Origin: Oasisia sp. SBJ-2009
Lineage: Eukaryota; Annelida; Polychaeta; Sabellida; Siboglinidae
Direction of reading: 5' to 3'
NCBI GenBank assembly: GCA_964017155.1
Contig: OZ024857.1
Coordinates: 41,942,716 to 42,006,715 of the forward strand
DNA length: 64,000 nucleotides
The translations under genes were made by a program, and so were the position numbers. Positions 38,801-45,759 of this stretch are shown here, piece by piece (the first letter of the stretch is position 1; each line of letters begins with the position of its first letter). The notes under the pieces were generated by a model. The model did no database searches. It was not told the origin of the DNA and saw nothing but the letters and a program-made list of their open reading frames with translations.

Positions 38801-41800
38801 GCCCCCGACATTGTCCTGCCCATCCAAGTGGTGCGCAGTGTCCGGGCGCTGGCCTTTGACCCTGTTGACCGAGTCATCTACTGGATCGATGGCCGCAACA
38901 AGGCTGTGAAGAGAGTGGCCGAAAATGGCACAAAGGTTTGTGTGATCTGTCGGCATTTGTCTCAACATTTTGTGAAAACATTGTTCAATTTCATGCAAAT
39001 AATTGCATAAAGTATGCTCAAGTTTAGCACTAGTAAACAGAAAGTTGAATAAAACTGAAACTATAAAATGGACAGCTCACCATCATCATCATCATCATCA
39101 CTTAAAGGTTGTGTCTTTTCGGTCTCTGCTGTATTCCTTTCTTTCAGTTGCCGTCATAATTATCACATGTTTGCGTCAAACTTTCTTAGTTATATTTTGT
39201 TTACCATGGCTAGTATAAAATAATTGCAACACTAATATTCATAATTAACATGTGTACTGTAGTGTTATTGATCTGTGTACAACTCAGATCCTCATGATCC
39301 ATATACAACTCAGATCCCCTTGATCTGTGTACAACTCAGATCCTCATGATCCGTGTATAACTAAGTTCCTCATGATCTGTGTACACCTCAGATCCTCATG
39401 ATCTGTGTACAACTCACATCCTCATGATCCATGTACAACTTGGATTCTCATGATCCATGTAAAAGTCACATCCTCATGATCCGTGTGCAACTCAGATCCT
39501 CATGATCTGTGTACAACTCGGATCCTCGTGATCCACGTACAACTCAGATCCTCATGATCCATGTACAACTCAGATCCTCATGATCTGTGTGCAACTCAGA
39601 ACCTCATGATCCGTGTACAACTCAGATCCTCACGTGTCTCCGTTCTGTCACAGCCGTCCATGTTTCTACACGCGAGTCAACACGGCAGTAACTTTGTCCT
39701 CTACGACATCGCCATTGATCCGTACTCACGACACCTCTACTGGAGTGACAGCCGCAACAATGTCATCAACGTCACCAGACTCGACACGACATCGGTCGGC
39801 ATCGTCATCAACGGACCGCACCAGAAACCACGGTCCATCGCACTCGCCCCGGTGCAAGGGTTTGTAGTGTTTAATAACTCGCATAGAAGGGGTTGTGTGA
39901 TTGTTTTATTTTATGTGGGACGATATCCATTATTAGTGTAATTAGCATCTTGATTGTTCAGTTTGATACAGTCGGGGTGTAATGTCCGTGAACAGGCTGT
40001 GGCCGCGTCAGTTGTCCATACGTTGGTCTTGTTTTATGTACTGCATGGATCAGGTTTAGATGTTTATGCAAAATGCAAGATACATTCGCTGGTGTTGGTA
40101 GTGATATTTCAGGAGATAAAACTCATGAAGCTGATAGAGCTGAATCACCAAACATCTCGGTAATGCAGCCACCTTCCATTAAAGGCGACCCAAGGACAAT
40201 CCATTAATGCGATCAGCTCAGTAACTGGTCAGGCTACTTTGGCCCAGACCCGAAGGTGATATTGGTACTTGAAAGTGAAATCCTGGTGTCGGATACTGCA
40301 GTAAAGTAGTGACAGTGGCTAAAGCTTCGGACTTGACTATGAGAACCCGGGTTCAAATTCTGGACTAACGTGTCAAACCGTGAGCAAGTTTTTCACTCTG
40401 TATTGCTCTAGTTTACTCAGCTATATGCATGAGTATCTGGCTAATGACATTGGTGAATATTTGTGTACGAATAGTCTTTGTTCATTATTTGCTGCATGGC
40501 TGGATGCTTCCCAGAGAAGCCGAGGTGGTGTTAACTTGAACAGGTCTGCTAGGGAATAAAGTGTTTTGAACAATCCTAAGGATTAGATACTGAGCTTTAT
40601 AAGAACTTATCTATTTAATGTCTTTACCAACAATAGTTTAACTTTATTTATATGTATGTATACTTATGCACATCTACTTGTTTTTCATGCCGTGTAGAGT
40701 AGGCAACTGAACGTGTTGTTTCTGCTTGTAGCCTTCTGTTCTGGGCAAACCTGGTGAAGCCGGCGCGGATAGAACGTGCGGCAATGGACGGCACGGCACA
40801 AATTACTCTCTTCAGTACAGAGATCGGCTCTCCCCTGGCGCTCACAGTCGACACGGCCACCAGCAAATTATTCTGGACCGACACGGACCTGAAGCGAATC
40901 GAGAGCGCCGACTTCGACGGAGGAAACCGCCAGGCGATTATCGACAGCCAGCTGGTGCACCCCGTGGGGCTGGCCGTCAGAGGGGACTACGTGTACTGGG
41001 CCGACAAGGACCAGCAGCTGATAGAACGCGCACATAAAGCCACCGGACAACAGCGGGTGACGCTCAAGAGTCGCGTGACACAGCTCAATAGTCTCATCGC
41101 GGTCGGCACGGACGATCTGATCGGCCACCACCCATGCTCCCAGAAGAATGGCGGATGTCAATCGCTGTGCGTGTGGAAGGGCGGAAAGAACGTGACACGA
41201 CGTTGCTCATGTCCGATCGGGTTAATGCTGGATGAGTACGATGACGTATCATGCGCGGAGCCACCGACGTGCGCCCCGAATCAGTTCACGTGTCGCAGCT
41301 GGACAACCGACTGCATCCCCCTGGTGTGGAAATGCGACGGCTACCCAGACTGCGAGGACGAATCGGACGAACTCGACTGTCCGAAGTGTTCGAGGAACGA
41401 GTTCCGCTGCAAGAGCGGGCAGTGTATCGCACGGAAGCAACGTTGCGACGGCCTACAGCAGTGCCAAGATGACAGCGACGAGGCCGACTGTCCACCGTGT
41501 GGCGCCGGTAGTTTCGAGTGCACCGCCGATAAAACATGCATCGATAAATCGCTACGGTGTAACGGTAAGCGCGACTGCTCAGACAGTCTGGACGAATTCG
41601 ATTGCACAGTGATCAACCGCCCCCTGCATGTTGGCGGGGTGACGAACACGGCGCAGTACACCATCATCATCGTCGGGTTGGTTGTCGTGCTGGTCGTTGT
41701 GATCGGGGTCGTGTTGGCGTGTCGCCACAAGAGCCAGCAGGTGTTACTTGACGACAGTCGCGACATCATGCTGGTGAAGCCGCTCAACCCAGCCCTGTCG

Positions 41801-42352
41801 TCCCAGCAGAGCACGCCCCCCAACACCCTGCTGTCGTCACATGATCAGTCGGGCACGATGTGCATGTCGCTGAACACCGCACTACACAGCAGTGGCCCGC
41901 TGCTGTACGACCGCAATCACGTCACCGGGGCGTCGTCGAGTAGCTCGGCGGTGACGCGGTACCCCCACGAGACGCTGAACCCGCCGCCGAGCCCGGTGAC
42001 GACGGACACGTCGCGGCGGGCGCCATACTACCTGTCACCAAGCCCATCCACTATGCACTCGTCACACAGACACTATAAGAAATCGTGGCGGCACCCACCC
42101 CCCCAACCCACCCCTTGCAGTACAGACGTGTTCGAGGACAGTGACCCCTACTGCAGCAAAGACTATACATGCTGTGGCGACTCCGCCACCGAGCTGAACT
42201 ATGACTCGGACCCCTTCTACCCCCCGCCCCCCACGCCCCGCAGCCATTACTTCTCCGACGAGCCGAGTTTTCCCCCCTCGCCGTCAACGGAACGCAGCTT
42301 CTTCAACCCCTACCCGCCACCCCCGTCGCCAGTCGGCATGTCTGATTGCTGA
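14375..42352 (+). CDS. LRP5/6: LDL receptor-related protein 5/6 (arrow), Wnt co-receptor; 14 exons, signal-peptide exon missing
   Basis: LRP5/6 is the single-pass co-receptor that, with Frizzled, binds Wnt at the plasma membrane and recruits Axin through phosphorylated cytoplasmic PPPSP motifs. I joined 14 exons: 14375-14768, 22822-23222, 27035-27166, 29681-29881, 30531-30726, 32422-32672, 34303-34443, 34911-35206, 35936-36162, 36862-37250, 38108-38248, 38724-38935, 39654-39859 and 40732-42352. All have AG/GT borders and compatible phases. They total 4,808 nt, about 1,601 residues plus a split first codon, close to the roughly 1,610 of vertebrate LRP5/6 once the signal peptide is allowed for. 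Domain order is four YWTD six-blade propellers each followed by an EGF module, three LDLa repeats, one membrane segment and a tail with five PPP(S/T)P-type motifs. This order distinguishes LRP5/6 from other LDL-receptor relatives. The start codon is not in the reconstructed model. Confidence 0.96.
15587..15637 (+). repeat. G-rich run with quadruplex potential
   Basis: About ten G-runs of 4-6 bases separated by single A or C bases, on the sense strand of the LRP intron. It fits the G4 pattern many times over and would be present in the nascent RNA. Short open frames across it are compositional artefacts. Confidence 0.85.
15847..16140 (-). mobile_element. hAT-type MITE, full copy, inverted
   Basis: Starts CATAGCTTTATGCAGAGACC and ends with the complement of the GGGCTTTA terminus. 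Flanks are TATGTGAG (15839-15846) and TGTGTGAG (16141-16148), an 8-bp duplication with one mismatch. The interior closely matches the copy at 52821, including the 'AACAGTTAACATCCATGTGT' segment. No coding capacity. Confidence 0.82.
20287..20356 (+). repeat. (GT)n microsatellite, about 34 repeats
   Basis: Uninterrupted TG dinucleotides ending in TATATATA. It can adopt Z-DNA. Confidence 0.97.
21470..21711 (+). repeat. 121-bp tandem duplication, two copies
   Basis: CCAGG-CTTACTCAAGTAAC starts at 21470 and again at 21591. Both copies share the block from 'CAACAGATTTATATTTATTT' through 'CAGTCCTTATTCTCAAG' to a GATTTTGTTAC end. Each copy carries a TTTATTTCAG word that resembles a 3' splice site, but no exon follows. 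Confidence 0.88.
22760..22810 (+). repeat. 19-bp pyrimidine-rich triplicate abutting the LRP exon 3 acceptor
   Basis: GACCCCTGCCCTCTGTGCT is repeated nearly three times and runs into the real acceptor GTGTTACAG at 22821. It supplies the polypyrimidine tract. Confidence 0.8.
22822..23222 (+). CDS. LRP5/6: LRP5/6 exon 3: propeller 1, second half
   Basis: Acceptor GTGTTACAG, donor AAG|GTAGGG, phase 1 out. It reads [20 protein letters not shown], then [20 protein letters not shown], and a last blade with [19 protein letters not shown]. It ends with the [10 protein letters not shown] linker into EGF1. GC content is very high here, which explains the long open frame on the opposite strand; that frame has no family features. 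Confidence 0.97.
24286..24412 (-). mobile_element. tRNA-type SINE head (pol III A/B boxes), minus strand
   Basis: On the minus strand a TAGCCTGGGTGACGG word resembling a pol III A box is followed, about 53 bases on, by GGTTCGATTCC, a perfect B box. A second B-box-like word (GGTTCAAATATC) follows further on. Arms do not fold into a full tRNA that I can see, so this is more likely a SINE head or tRNA pseudogene than a functional tRNA. Confidence 0.45.
25141..25765 (+). repeat. Diverged tandem duplication of about 300 bp
   Basis: Copies at about 25141-25440 and 25455-25765 share in order: GTGACTGATTTAC-like, GGAGGTAATTAG, CTAGTACTGC-GTAG, ATCTTTCAGGT/CTTCCAGGT, ACATTGCC(A/G)GGAA, ATTAATTG-C-TGCAC, and GTAGTTATTAAG with GATCAT. 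Divergence is substantial, so the duplication is old. Confidence 0.75.
26706..26904 (+). mobile_element. Diverged relic related to the hAT-type MITE
   Basis: Begins CAATGCAGGATAATATTTTTGC and ends GTCTCTGCATTAG, matching the outer ends of the 6838 family. The interior differs. Target duplications are not visible. Confidence 0.45.
27035..27166 (+). CDS. LRP5/6: LRP5/6 exon 4: EGF module 1
   Basis: 132 nt, phase 1 in and out (a symmetrical module exon). Acceptor CTGTTTCAG, donor GGTAGGT. It encodes [20 protein letters not shown] and the CACPTGVQL core: six cysteines in the LRP5/6 EGF spacing, with the conserved NGGCSHLCL signature. Confidence 0.97.
27167..28923 (+). other. LRP5/6: LRP5/6 intron 4, unique part
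   Basis: AT-rich; I see no exon or recognisable element before the 33-bp array begins at 28924. Confidence 0.7.
28924..29680 (+). repeat. 33-bp minisatellite of splice-acceptor copies, ending at the exon 5 acceptor
   Basis: About 23 units. Each unit is a pyrimidine-rich CCTTTACCCTACTGC stretch followed by TGACTGTTTC(A/G)G and a G(A/G)GTT(C/G)A linker. The final unit's TTTCAG at 29675-29680 is the real acceptor of LRP exon 5, so every unit is a copy of a functional-looking 3' splice site. Two early units are 2 bp short (near 29045 and 29205); after them every unit keeps 33 bp and the exon's reading frame. A higher-order pattern (CTTTATCATACTG, then TGACTGCTTCAG, then TGCCTGTTTC units) repeats several times, showing stepwise amplification. 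Both strands are open throughout, but the resulting frames are repeat artefacts unless upstream acceptors are used. Confidence 0.93.
29681..29881 (+). CDS. LRP5/6: LRP5/6 exon 5: propeller 2, start
   Basis: Acceptor GACTGTTTCAG, donor T|GTGAGT, phase 1 in and out. It encodes [20 protein letters not shown], then [20 protein letters not shown] and a blade ending RSYLDGT. This is the canonical start of the second LRP5/6 propeller. Its 3' splice site is the last unit of a minisatellite. Confidence 0.96.
29882..30530 (+). other. LRP5/6: LRP5/6 intron 5
   Basis: Contains a short match to the tail of the SINE at 40300 (GCTGAATGCTTCCCAGA-AAG at 30408-30426). Otherwise AT-rich with nothing recognisable. 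Confidence 0.6.
30531..30726 (+). CDS. LRP5/6: LRP5/6 exon 6: propeller 2, middle
   Basis: Acceptor GTTGACCCAG, donor GG|GTGAGT, phase 1 in, phase 2 out. It encodes [38 protein letters not shown] and [13 protein letters not shown]. The end matches the exon 2 end (DP..G, phase 2), one of the intron positions shared between propellers. Confidence 0.97.
31076..32223 (+). mobile_element. 5'-truncated non-LTR retrotransposon (CR1/jockey-like) in LRP intron 6
   Basis: 1,148 bp between perfect target duplications, same strand as LRP. It keeps only the C-terminal half of the reverse transcriptase plus a 3' region. The 3' region has a stem-loop-like AAGCCAAAGGGCTT word and a short repeat of CTTGTTAAAT at about 32049-32077. 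About 145 bp follow that repeat before the target duplication: either ordinary 3' UTR or a 3' transduction. The endonuclease and the fingers of the RT are missing, so it is not autonomous. Confidence 0.9.
31088..31969 (+). pseudogene. Reverse transcriptase C-terminal fragment of the LINE
   Basis: An intact 293-codon frame. [11 protein letters not shown] followed by [10 protein letters not shown] (about residues 8-32) is the palm motif with the catalytic FADD pair typical of non-LTR RTs. It is followed by the thumb-region blocks [11 protein letters not shown] and [11 protein letters not shown] and the C-terminal [17 protein letters not shown] block common in CR1/jockey-type elements of aquatic invertebrates. 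The upstream RT blocks and endonuclease are absent because the element is truncated 12 bp before this ATG. The intact frame suggests youth, not function. Confidence 0.9.
32422..32672 (+). CDS. LRP5/6: LRP5/6 exon 7: propeller 2, late blades
   Basis: Acceptor GTGTTGCAG, donor TAG|GTGAGA, phase 2 in, phase 1 out. It encodes [40 protein letters not shown] and [10 protein letters not shown], leading into the last blade on exon 8. Confidence 0.96.
33055..34185 (+). mobile_element. piggyBac-type non-autonomous element (MITE) in LRP intron 7
   Basis: Ends are CCCATTTTATCC and GGATAAAATGGG, a perfect 12-bp terminal inverted repeat, immediately flanked on both sides by TTAA (33051-33054 and 34186-34189). 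TTAA duplication plus CCC...GGG ends are diagnostic of the piggyBac superfamily. The element is 1,131 bp with no transposase-like frame. Near the left end a GGAATACGATTCTAGTCGTAG word is repeated at about 33066 and 33101; this may be a subterminal transposase site. The rest holds no recognisable gene. Confidence 0.88.
34303..34443 (+). CDS. LRP5/6: LRP5/6 exon 8: propeller 2, last blade
   Basis: Acceptor GTGTTGTAG, donor AAG|GTCAGT, phase 1 in and out. It encodes [20 protein letters not shown] and [17 protein letters not shown], almost the vertebrate sequence. The blade motif is YCTD where a Trp is expected (codon TGC at 34317-34319); see findings. Confidence 0.96.
34444..34910 (+). other. 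LRP5/6: LRP5/6 intron 8
   Basis: AT-rich with no recognisable element. Confidence 0.7.
34911..35206 (+). CDS. LRP5/6: LRP5/6 exon 9: EGF module 2 and start of propeller 3
   Basis: Acceptor TCTATTTCAG, donor AAG|GTACGG, phase 1 in, phase 0 out. It encodes [30 protein letters not shown], then [20 protein letters not shown] and [23 protein letters not shown] and propeller share an exon here, unlike module 1. Confidence 0.97.
35517..35577. repeat. 61-bp perfect AT palindrome
   Basis: I checked every pair around the centre A at 35547: both 30-base arms are exact reverse complements. It contains only three G/C bases, including one C-G pair near the ends. It can extrude as a cruciform or hairpin. 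Confidence 0.95.
35751..35799. repeat. (TA)n microsatellite
   Basis: Uninterrupted TA repeats, about 24 units, 140 bp upstream of the exon 10 acceptor. Confidence 0.95.
35936..36162 (+). CDS. LRP5/6: LRP5/6 exon 10: propeller 3, middle
   Basis: Acceptor GCCGTTACAG, donor GG|GTGTGT, phase 0 in, phase 2 out. It encodes [54 protein letters not shown] and LDPPEG. I chose the AG at 35935 because it keeps ISRAFMNGS in frame; an AG two bases further in would shift it. Confidence 0.96.
36163..36861 (+). other. LRP5/6: LRP5/6 intron 10
   Basis: AT-rich with no recognisable element. Confidence 0.7.
36862..37250 (+). CDS. LRP5/6: LRP5/6 exon 11: propeller 3, second half
   Basis: Acceptor CTGTCTTCAG, donor GTG|GTCAGT, phase 2 in, phase 1 out. 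It encodes [60 protein letters not shown] and [20 protein letters not shown], ending [10 protein letters not shown]. This propeller carries the DKK1/Wnt3a-binding face in vertebrates. Confidence 0.97.
37251..38107 (+). other. LRP5/6: LRP5/6 intron 11
   Basis: AT-rich; nothing recognisable. Confidence 0.7.
38108..38248 (+). CDS. LRP5/6: LRP5/6 exon 12: EGF module 3
   Basis: Acceptor TTGTTTTGTAG, donor GC|GTAAGT, phase 1 in and out. It encodes [20 protein letters not shown], then the [17 protein letters not shown] core. Six cysteines are in EGF order. Confidence 0.96.
38249..38723 (+). other. LRP5/6: LRP5/6 intron 12
   Basis: AT-rich; nothing recognisable. Confidence 0.7.
38724..38935 (+). 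CDS. LRP5/6: LRP5/6 exon 13: propeller 4, start
   Basis: Acceptor TTTTGCTCCAG, donor AAG|GTTTGT, phase 1 in, phase 0 out. It encodes [38 protein letters not shown] and [16 protein letters not shown]. Confidence 0.94.
39081..39101 (+). repeat. (CAT)n microsatellite
   Basis: Short run of CAT repeats, about seven units, inside LRP intron 13. Confidence 0.9.
39270..39637 (+). repeat. 26-bp minisatellite just upstream of LRP exon 14
   Basis: About 14 units of a GTGTACAACTCAG word followed by ATCCTCATGATC(C/T), with 1-3 changes per unit. The array stops about 16 bp before the exon 14 acceptor (TTCTGTCACAG). Each unit contains an ACTCAG word but lacks a strong polypyrimidine tract. Confidence 0.92.
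39654..39859 (+). CDS. LRP5/6: LRP5/6 exon 14: propeller 4, middle
   Basis: Acceptor GTTCTGTCACAG, donor GG|GTTTGT, phase 0 in, phase 2 out. It encodes [53 protein letters not shown] and LAPVQG. The INVTRLD block is specific to the fourth LRP5/6 propeller. Confidence 0.95.
39860..40731 (+). other. LRP5/6: LRP5/6 intron 14
   Basis: Contains the SINE at 40300-40570; otherwise nothing recognisable. Confidence 0.75.
40300..40570 (+). mobile_element. tRNA-derived SINE in LRP intron 14
   Basis: A pol III A box (TGGCTAAAGCTTCGG from 40316) is followed 34 bases on by a B box (GGTTCAAATTC at 40350-40360), the normal tRNA-like spacing. A body of about 130 bp then leads to a tail containing GGATGCTTCCCAGAGAAG and AGGGAATAAAGTG. 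The same tail occurs alone near 52185 and in part at 30408, which shows a dispersed family. Confidence 0.78.
40732..42352 (+). CDS. LRP5/6: LRP5/6 exon 15: rest of propeller 4, EGF4, LDLa x3, membrane segment, cytoplasmic tail
   Basis: Acceptor CTGCTTGTAG; 1,621 nt to the TGA at 42350. It begins [20 protein letters not shown] and [21 protein letters not shown]4 is [16 protein letters not shown]. Three LDLa repeats follow (about 41264-41606), each with the DGxxDCxDxSDExxC-type calcium cage; the third is a weaker [10 protein letters not shown]. The membrane segment is [20 protein letters not shown] (about 41658-41717). The tail has [16 protein letters not shown] [11 protein letters not shown], then five PPP(S/T)P-type sites: [34 protein letters not shown] and [10 protein letters not shown]. 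These are the GSK3/CK1 sites that dock Axin. The fifth lacks the usual CTDSS-type CK1 segment. There is no intron in this part; vertebrate genes split it into many exons. Confidence 0.98.
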
Positions 42353-43135
42353 TCCATCCATCTGTATTATGTCATTGTAGCATAGCAAAACAAAGGCAGC
42401 ATTCATCGCTTCTCCTCCCAATCTCTTGCTCATGTTACATGTTGTGTTGTAGTCCAGCCATTGTCCACCACATCATCACCAAATACCAGTATTTCATAGA
42501 CTGGTGTCACCAGATTATAAGACTGTTGACATTTACCTGTTGTGACGCCGCTTCAAGCAAGTGACAACATCTCGTTTAGCCTGTCCTTGTAACAGGCTGA
42601 TTGCAGCCGAGTTATTTTTTATTCAGTTCTGAGGCAGTTGTAATTCAAAATTCAAGGTTTAATGTTGCAGTAATCAGTTAATGAACCACGTATAGTTTTC
42701 TCCTAATTAATTATTCTGCCAGTGCTTATGTTTATTTGCCGTTTTGTACTTGTGATGTTTCTCAGGTGAGTTGTGTTCAGGTTGTTTTTTAGTTTACAAA
42801 ACGTCGTCCTTTTCTTTCAAAGTTCATGTCTAACATGCATACAAATGTGGCATTTGTTTGATGGTACAGTAGACGACTGACTCAAGTAGCGGGCATCTTA
42901 AAGAGTACAGGGAATGGCAACAACAAAAAAGGAGTTAATGATGGGTTCAAAAACCCCTGATAATTTTGTGTTTAAATATTTTGTATATATTTTGTACAGT
43001 ACAGAATTGTCTTCACATTGTATTTATACTGTAAAATATCCAATCGTCAAATTGTAATATATTTCGCACACACAGTACAATTGCAAGATTTGCTATTGAA
43101 TAATCATGTTATATATAATTATATATATTTGTACA

Positions 43136-43215
43136 TAGAATCGTGTGAATACAATTGTTTCTGCAGTGGGAATCATGTGAATACAATTGTTTCTGCAGTG
43201 GGAATCGTGTGAATA
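43136..43215 (+). repeat. About 32-bp repeat, 2.5 units, in the LRP 3' UTR
   Basis: Units of AATC(G/A)TGTGAATACAATTG followed by TTTCTGCAGTGGG, the third partial. Confidence 0.88.
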
Positions 43216-43322
43216 CAGTTGTCTCAAAACTAAATTGTAGAAACCTCTTAATTGTATCGATTTTAGAAATGCAATTACCCGAGACTGGCAACCAGTCGGA
43301 GCGGTTATTTTCTTACAGATAC

Positions 43323-43328
43323 AATAAA
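43323..43328 (+). terminator. LRP5/6: Proximal poly(A) signal AATAAA of LRP5/6
   Basis: AATAAAGTGT followed about 30 bp later by T/G-rich sequence (TATATTTTGAGTATGGTTTTCG). Confidence 0.55.
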
Positions 43329-43948
43329 GTGTAGTTCTTATAAGTACGGGTATATTTTGAGTATGGTTTTCGTTTGATCCTGATTTAACGGTTGCTCAAA
43401 TGTCATGTGCCATAACTAATCGGTGTGATTGAATCGTGTACTGAGGAAAGGTTTTTATTTTTCACATCGGCATCATCAAATGATGATAGCGCATTAACAT
43501 AGTAATTCTAGATTTTAAAAGCGAAAAAAATTGGTGTTGAAACATTTAACCGGTGTTGAAATGTGCATTTAAACCATCTAGCATTTGTGAAATGTGTTTA
43601 CTGTAATAATTACAGTTGTAGTTACTATCATTGCCTCAGTTTCTGGCCACACGTTCTAAAATTGGGACACATTTTAATTGGCTGTAAAATGCAGAAGATA
43701 ATGTCATTTAGAGAAATATGGCAATAATGTCATTATTGTGCCACTTTATGTCAGCTCCAATAGAGGTTTGTGTGGGTGATAATAACCAGTTTAATTTCAC
43801 AGTCTGTCACATATGTGCCAGGTTTCTGTAATGTTTTCATCAATTAATACTGTATTTTGTCACGATACACCAAGTGTTTGGCAAGCTTCATGCTAACATA
43901 TGGAAATATATTTATTAGCATATCACTCGTAGGATGTAATATTTATAA

Positions 43949-43954
43949 AATAAA
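43949..43954 (+). terminator. LRP5/6: Distal poly(A) signal AATAAA of LRP5/6
   Basis: AATAAAGTGATG followed by a GTGTTGTTTT element at about 43981-43990, a typical downstream GU/U-rich element. Confidence 0.5.
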
Positions 43955-45759
43955 GTGATGCTAATGTATCTTGTACATCGGTGTTGTTTTACAAATATCT
44001 ATGTCATCTAAATAATGTAGTGTCATACTTATGTCATCTACTTAAGTGGTGTCACGCTGTTACAAGATCAGGTTCACCGAATCTGCTGTGCTTGTGAGAC
44101 ATCTTGTAAAGTTATCTTTGGCCTTAGAGTCAGCTCTTTCCCGTGAGTTTCCAGAGAGGAACCGCCTTGGCTAGTTTGTCACAGTACAACAAGCACATCA
44201 TATAAGGCATTTTCAACAACAACATTGCAAAACATGAATACTACAGGATAGGCCCCTATTTACCCTACACTGATTTCAAAAGGGCGACCAAACTTGAATT
44301 ACTGCATATGGTAAGGGACCATCTATAAACTAGTGAAGGGTGGCTGAGTTTGTTGTTCATACTTTCGAGGGGGACAATCCACACATATACACCTGATTTG
44401 TGTAGAGGGGGAAGTAGTTTTTCCATAACGTTATTCACATAATTTTGCTTAACACAATAGAATCAACCATGACAACTGTGCCGGAATCATTGCCCAATCA
44501 TGTTGAATTTAAATGTGCTGCTCTGTAATAAATTTAAAAAAAAATCTGATGAACTTTAAAAAGAAAGTTAGATTTCAACATGTCCAGTGGACCCAGTTAC
44601 AGGACTGATAACTGTAACAGTACATATAAAACTAATATAAAAATAAAGAGTACATAAAACACATAGTAACAACATAAAATATACCAGGCGTCACCACATC
44701 TCTCTCAAGAATATTAGGCCCTTATTTTTGTGTTATGTGTCTGTTATGTATTTTTTCCAGTTTACCTGGCAATTTTTTTTAATAACTCCTAGATTATTTT
44801 GCATTAATAAATATTATGTAAACTGGATGTGCGATATGGATACTAGAAAACAAACGTGCCCAAGTGTTTCGCCACGCAGTAGTCGAGGTAGGGAATTGTT
44901 TATACAAACACTGAAACATAATTGATTAACATAAACATTTAACACGTGACATTTCTGCGTAAATCTGCGGCAACTGTGTTGCGTACTGATGTGTCATTTC
45001 TGCATTTCCGTTAATAGTATGTCGTCAATGTAAAGCAAGTATATATTTTTTGGTATAATCTTGGCAAATGTTTTTAAAGTAATTTAGATAACAATTAGAA
45101 CTTATTGTTTAAATGAATTTTTTTATTAAACTATAACGGGAAATTAAGTTTGGCGGCCATTTTTTAAATGGCCGCTAAATCACTATGGGACCGGATATAG
45201 AAAAATGGCAACATGGGTTTTCAAGTTCTAAATACTATTTAGATGCCTTTAAACCCATTTGCCAAGATTATACCCAAACAAATATGAAAAGATTAATTTT
45301 TTTCACATTTGCCGACGGACTATTAGATGTGGGGCGAAACCGAGAGTCGGTGACGTCACAGACGTCGACCGTTGGTTACGTCTACGGAGAAGACCCGAGG
45401 AAGAAGATCACGTAATGGAAAGCAATCTGTCTTTAAAGAGACTTTATCTGCGAGGTAGACTCGCCGTCGATGCCCTGTGGAAATGGATATATAAACTGTG
45501 CGTCATGAGTCAATCGTGGCAATGCTTCATTGCTTGGAAGCCAGATTCTTGAGCTACAAATCTTAGGGAGAATCGCAGAAGGGTCTATCCCAAGGGAAAA
45601 GCTGCCGGCTGGAAATGAGGCGTGTCTGTGGTCTTCGTGCATCGGCATCGCGTTCTCTTTCATTTGCGCAGTTTTTAATCGAAGTGGGCCGTTGAACGGA
45701 CGTTCTCGTGGAACCACGACGGCAGGCGATAAACAGTCCAGTAGATTTAGCCATCAACG
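43955..45759. other. Intergenic region between LRP5/6 and the satellite
   Basis: Mostly AT-rich without recognisable genes. At 45153-45175 a perfect 10-bp inverted repeat (GCGGCCATTT / AAATGGCCGC) sits next to a GC-richer 600-bp segment. That segment has a 76-codon frame (45185-45415) and a lone TGACGTCA at 45351-45358. The frame matches no family I recognise and I do not call it a gene. Confidence 0.6.

Larger units (their letters stand above)
42353..43954 (+). other. LRP5/6: LRP5/6 3' untranslated region
   Basis: AT-rich sequence after the stop. It contains a short tandem repeat at 43136-43215 and two AATAAA signals. The proximal signal gives a 3' UTR of about 1 kb, the distal one about 1.6 kb. 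Extent is inferred from the signals only. Confidence 0.6.

Noticed and set aside
39270..39637. Regular array resembling a CRISPR
   Set aside because: The units are head-to-tail without spacers, in an animal intron; it is a minisatellite.
45185..45552. 76- and 97-codon overlapping frames next to the satellite
   Set aside because: No family recognised, the frames overlap, and the region is close to repeats; left as unexplained sequence and not called a gene.
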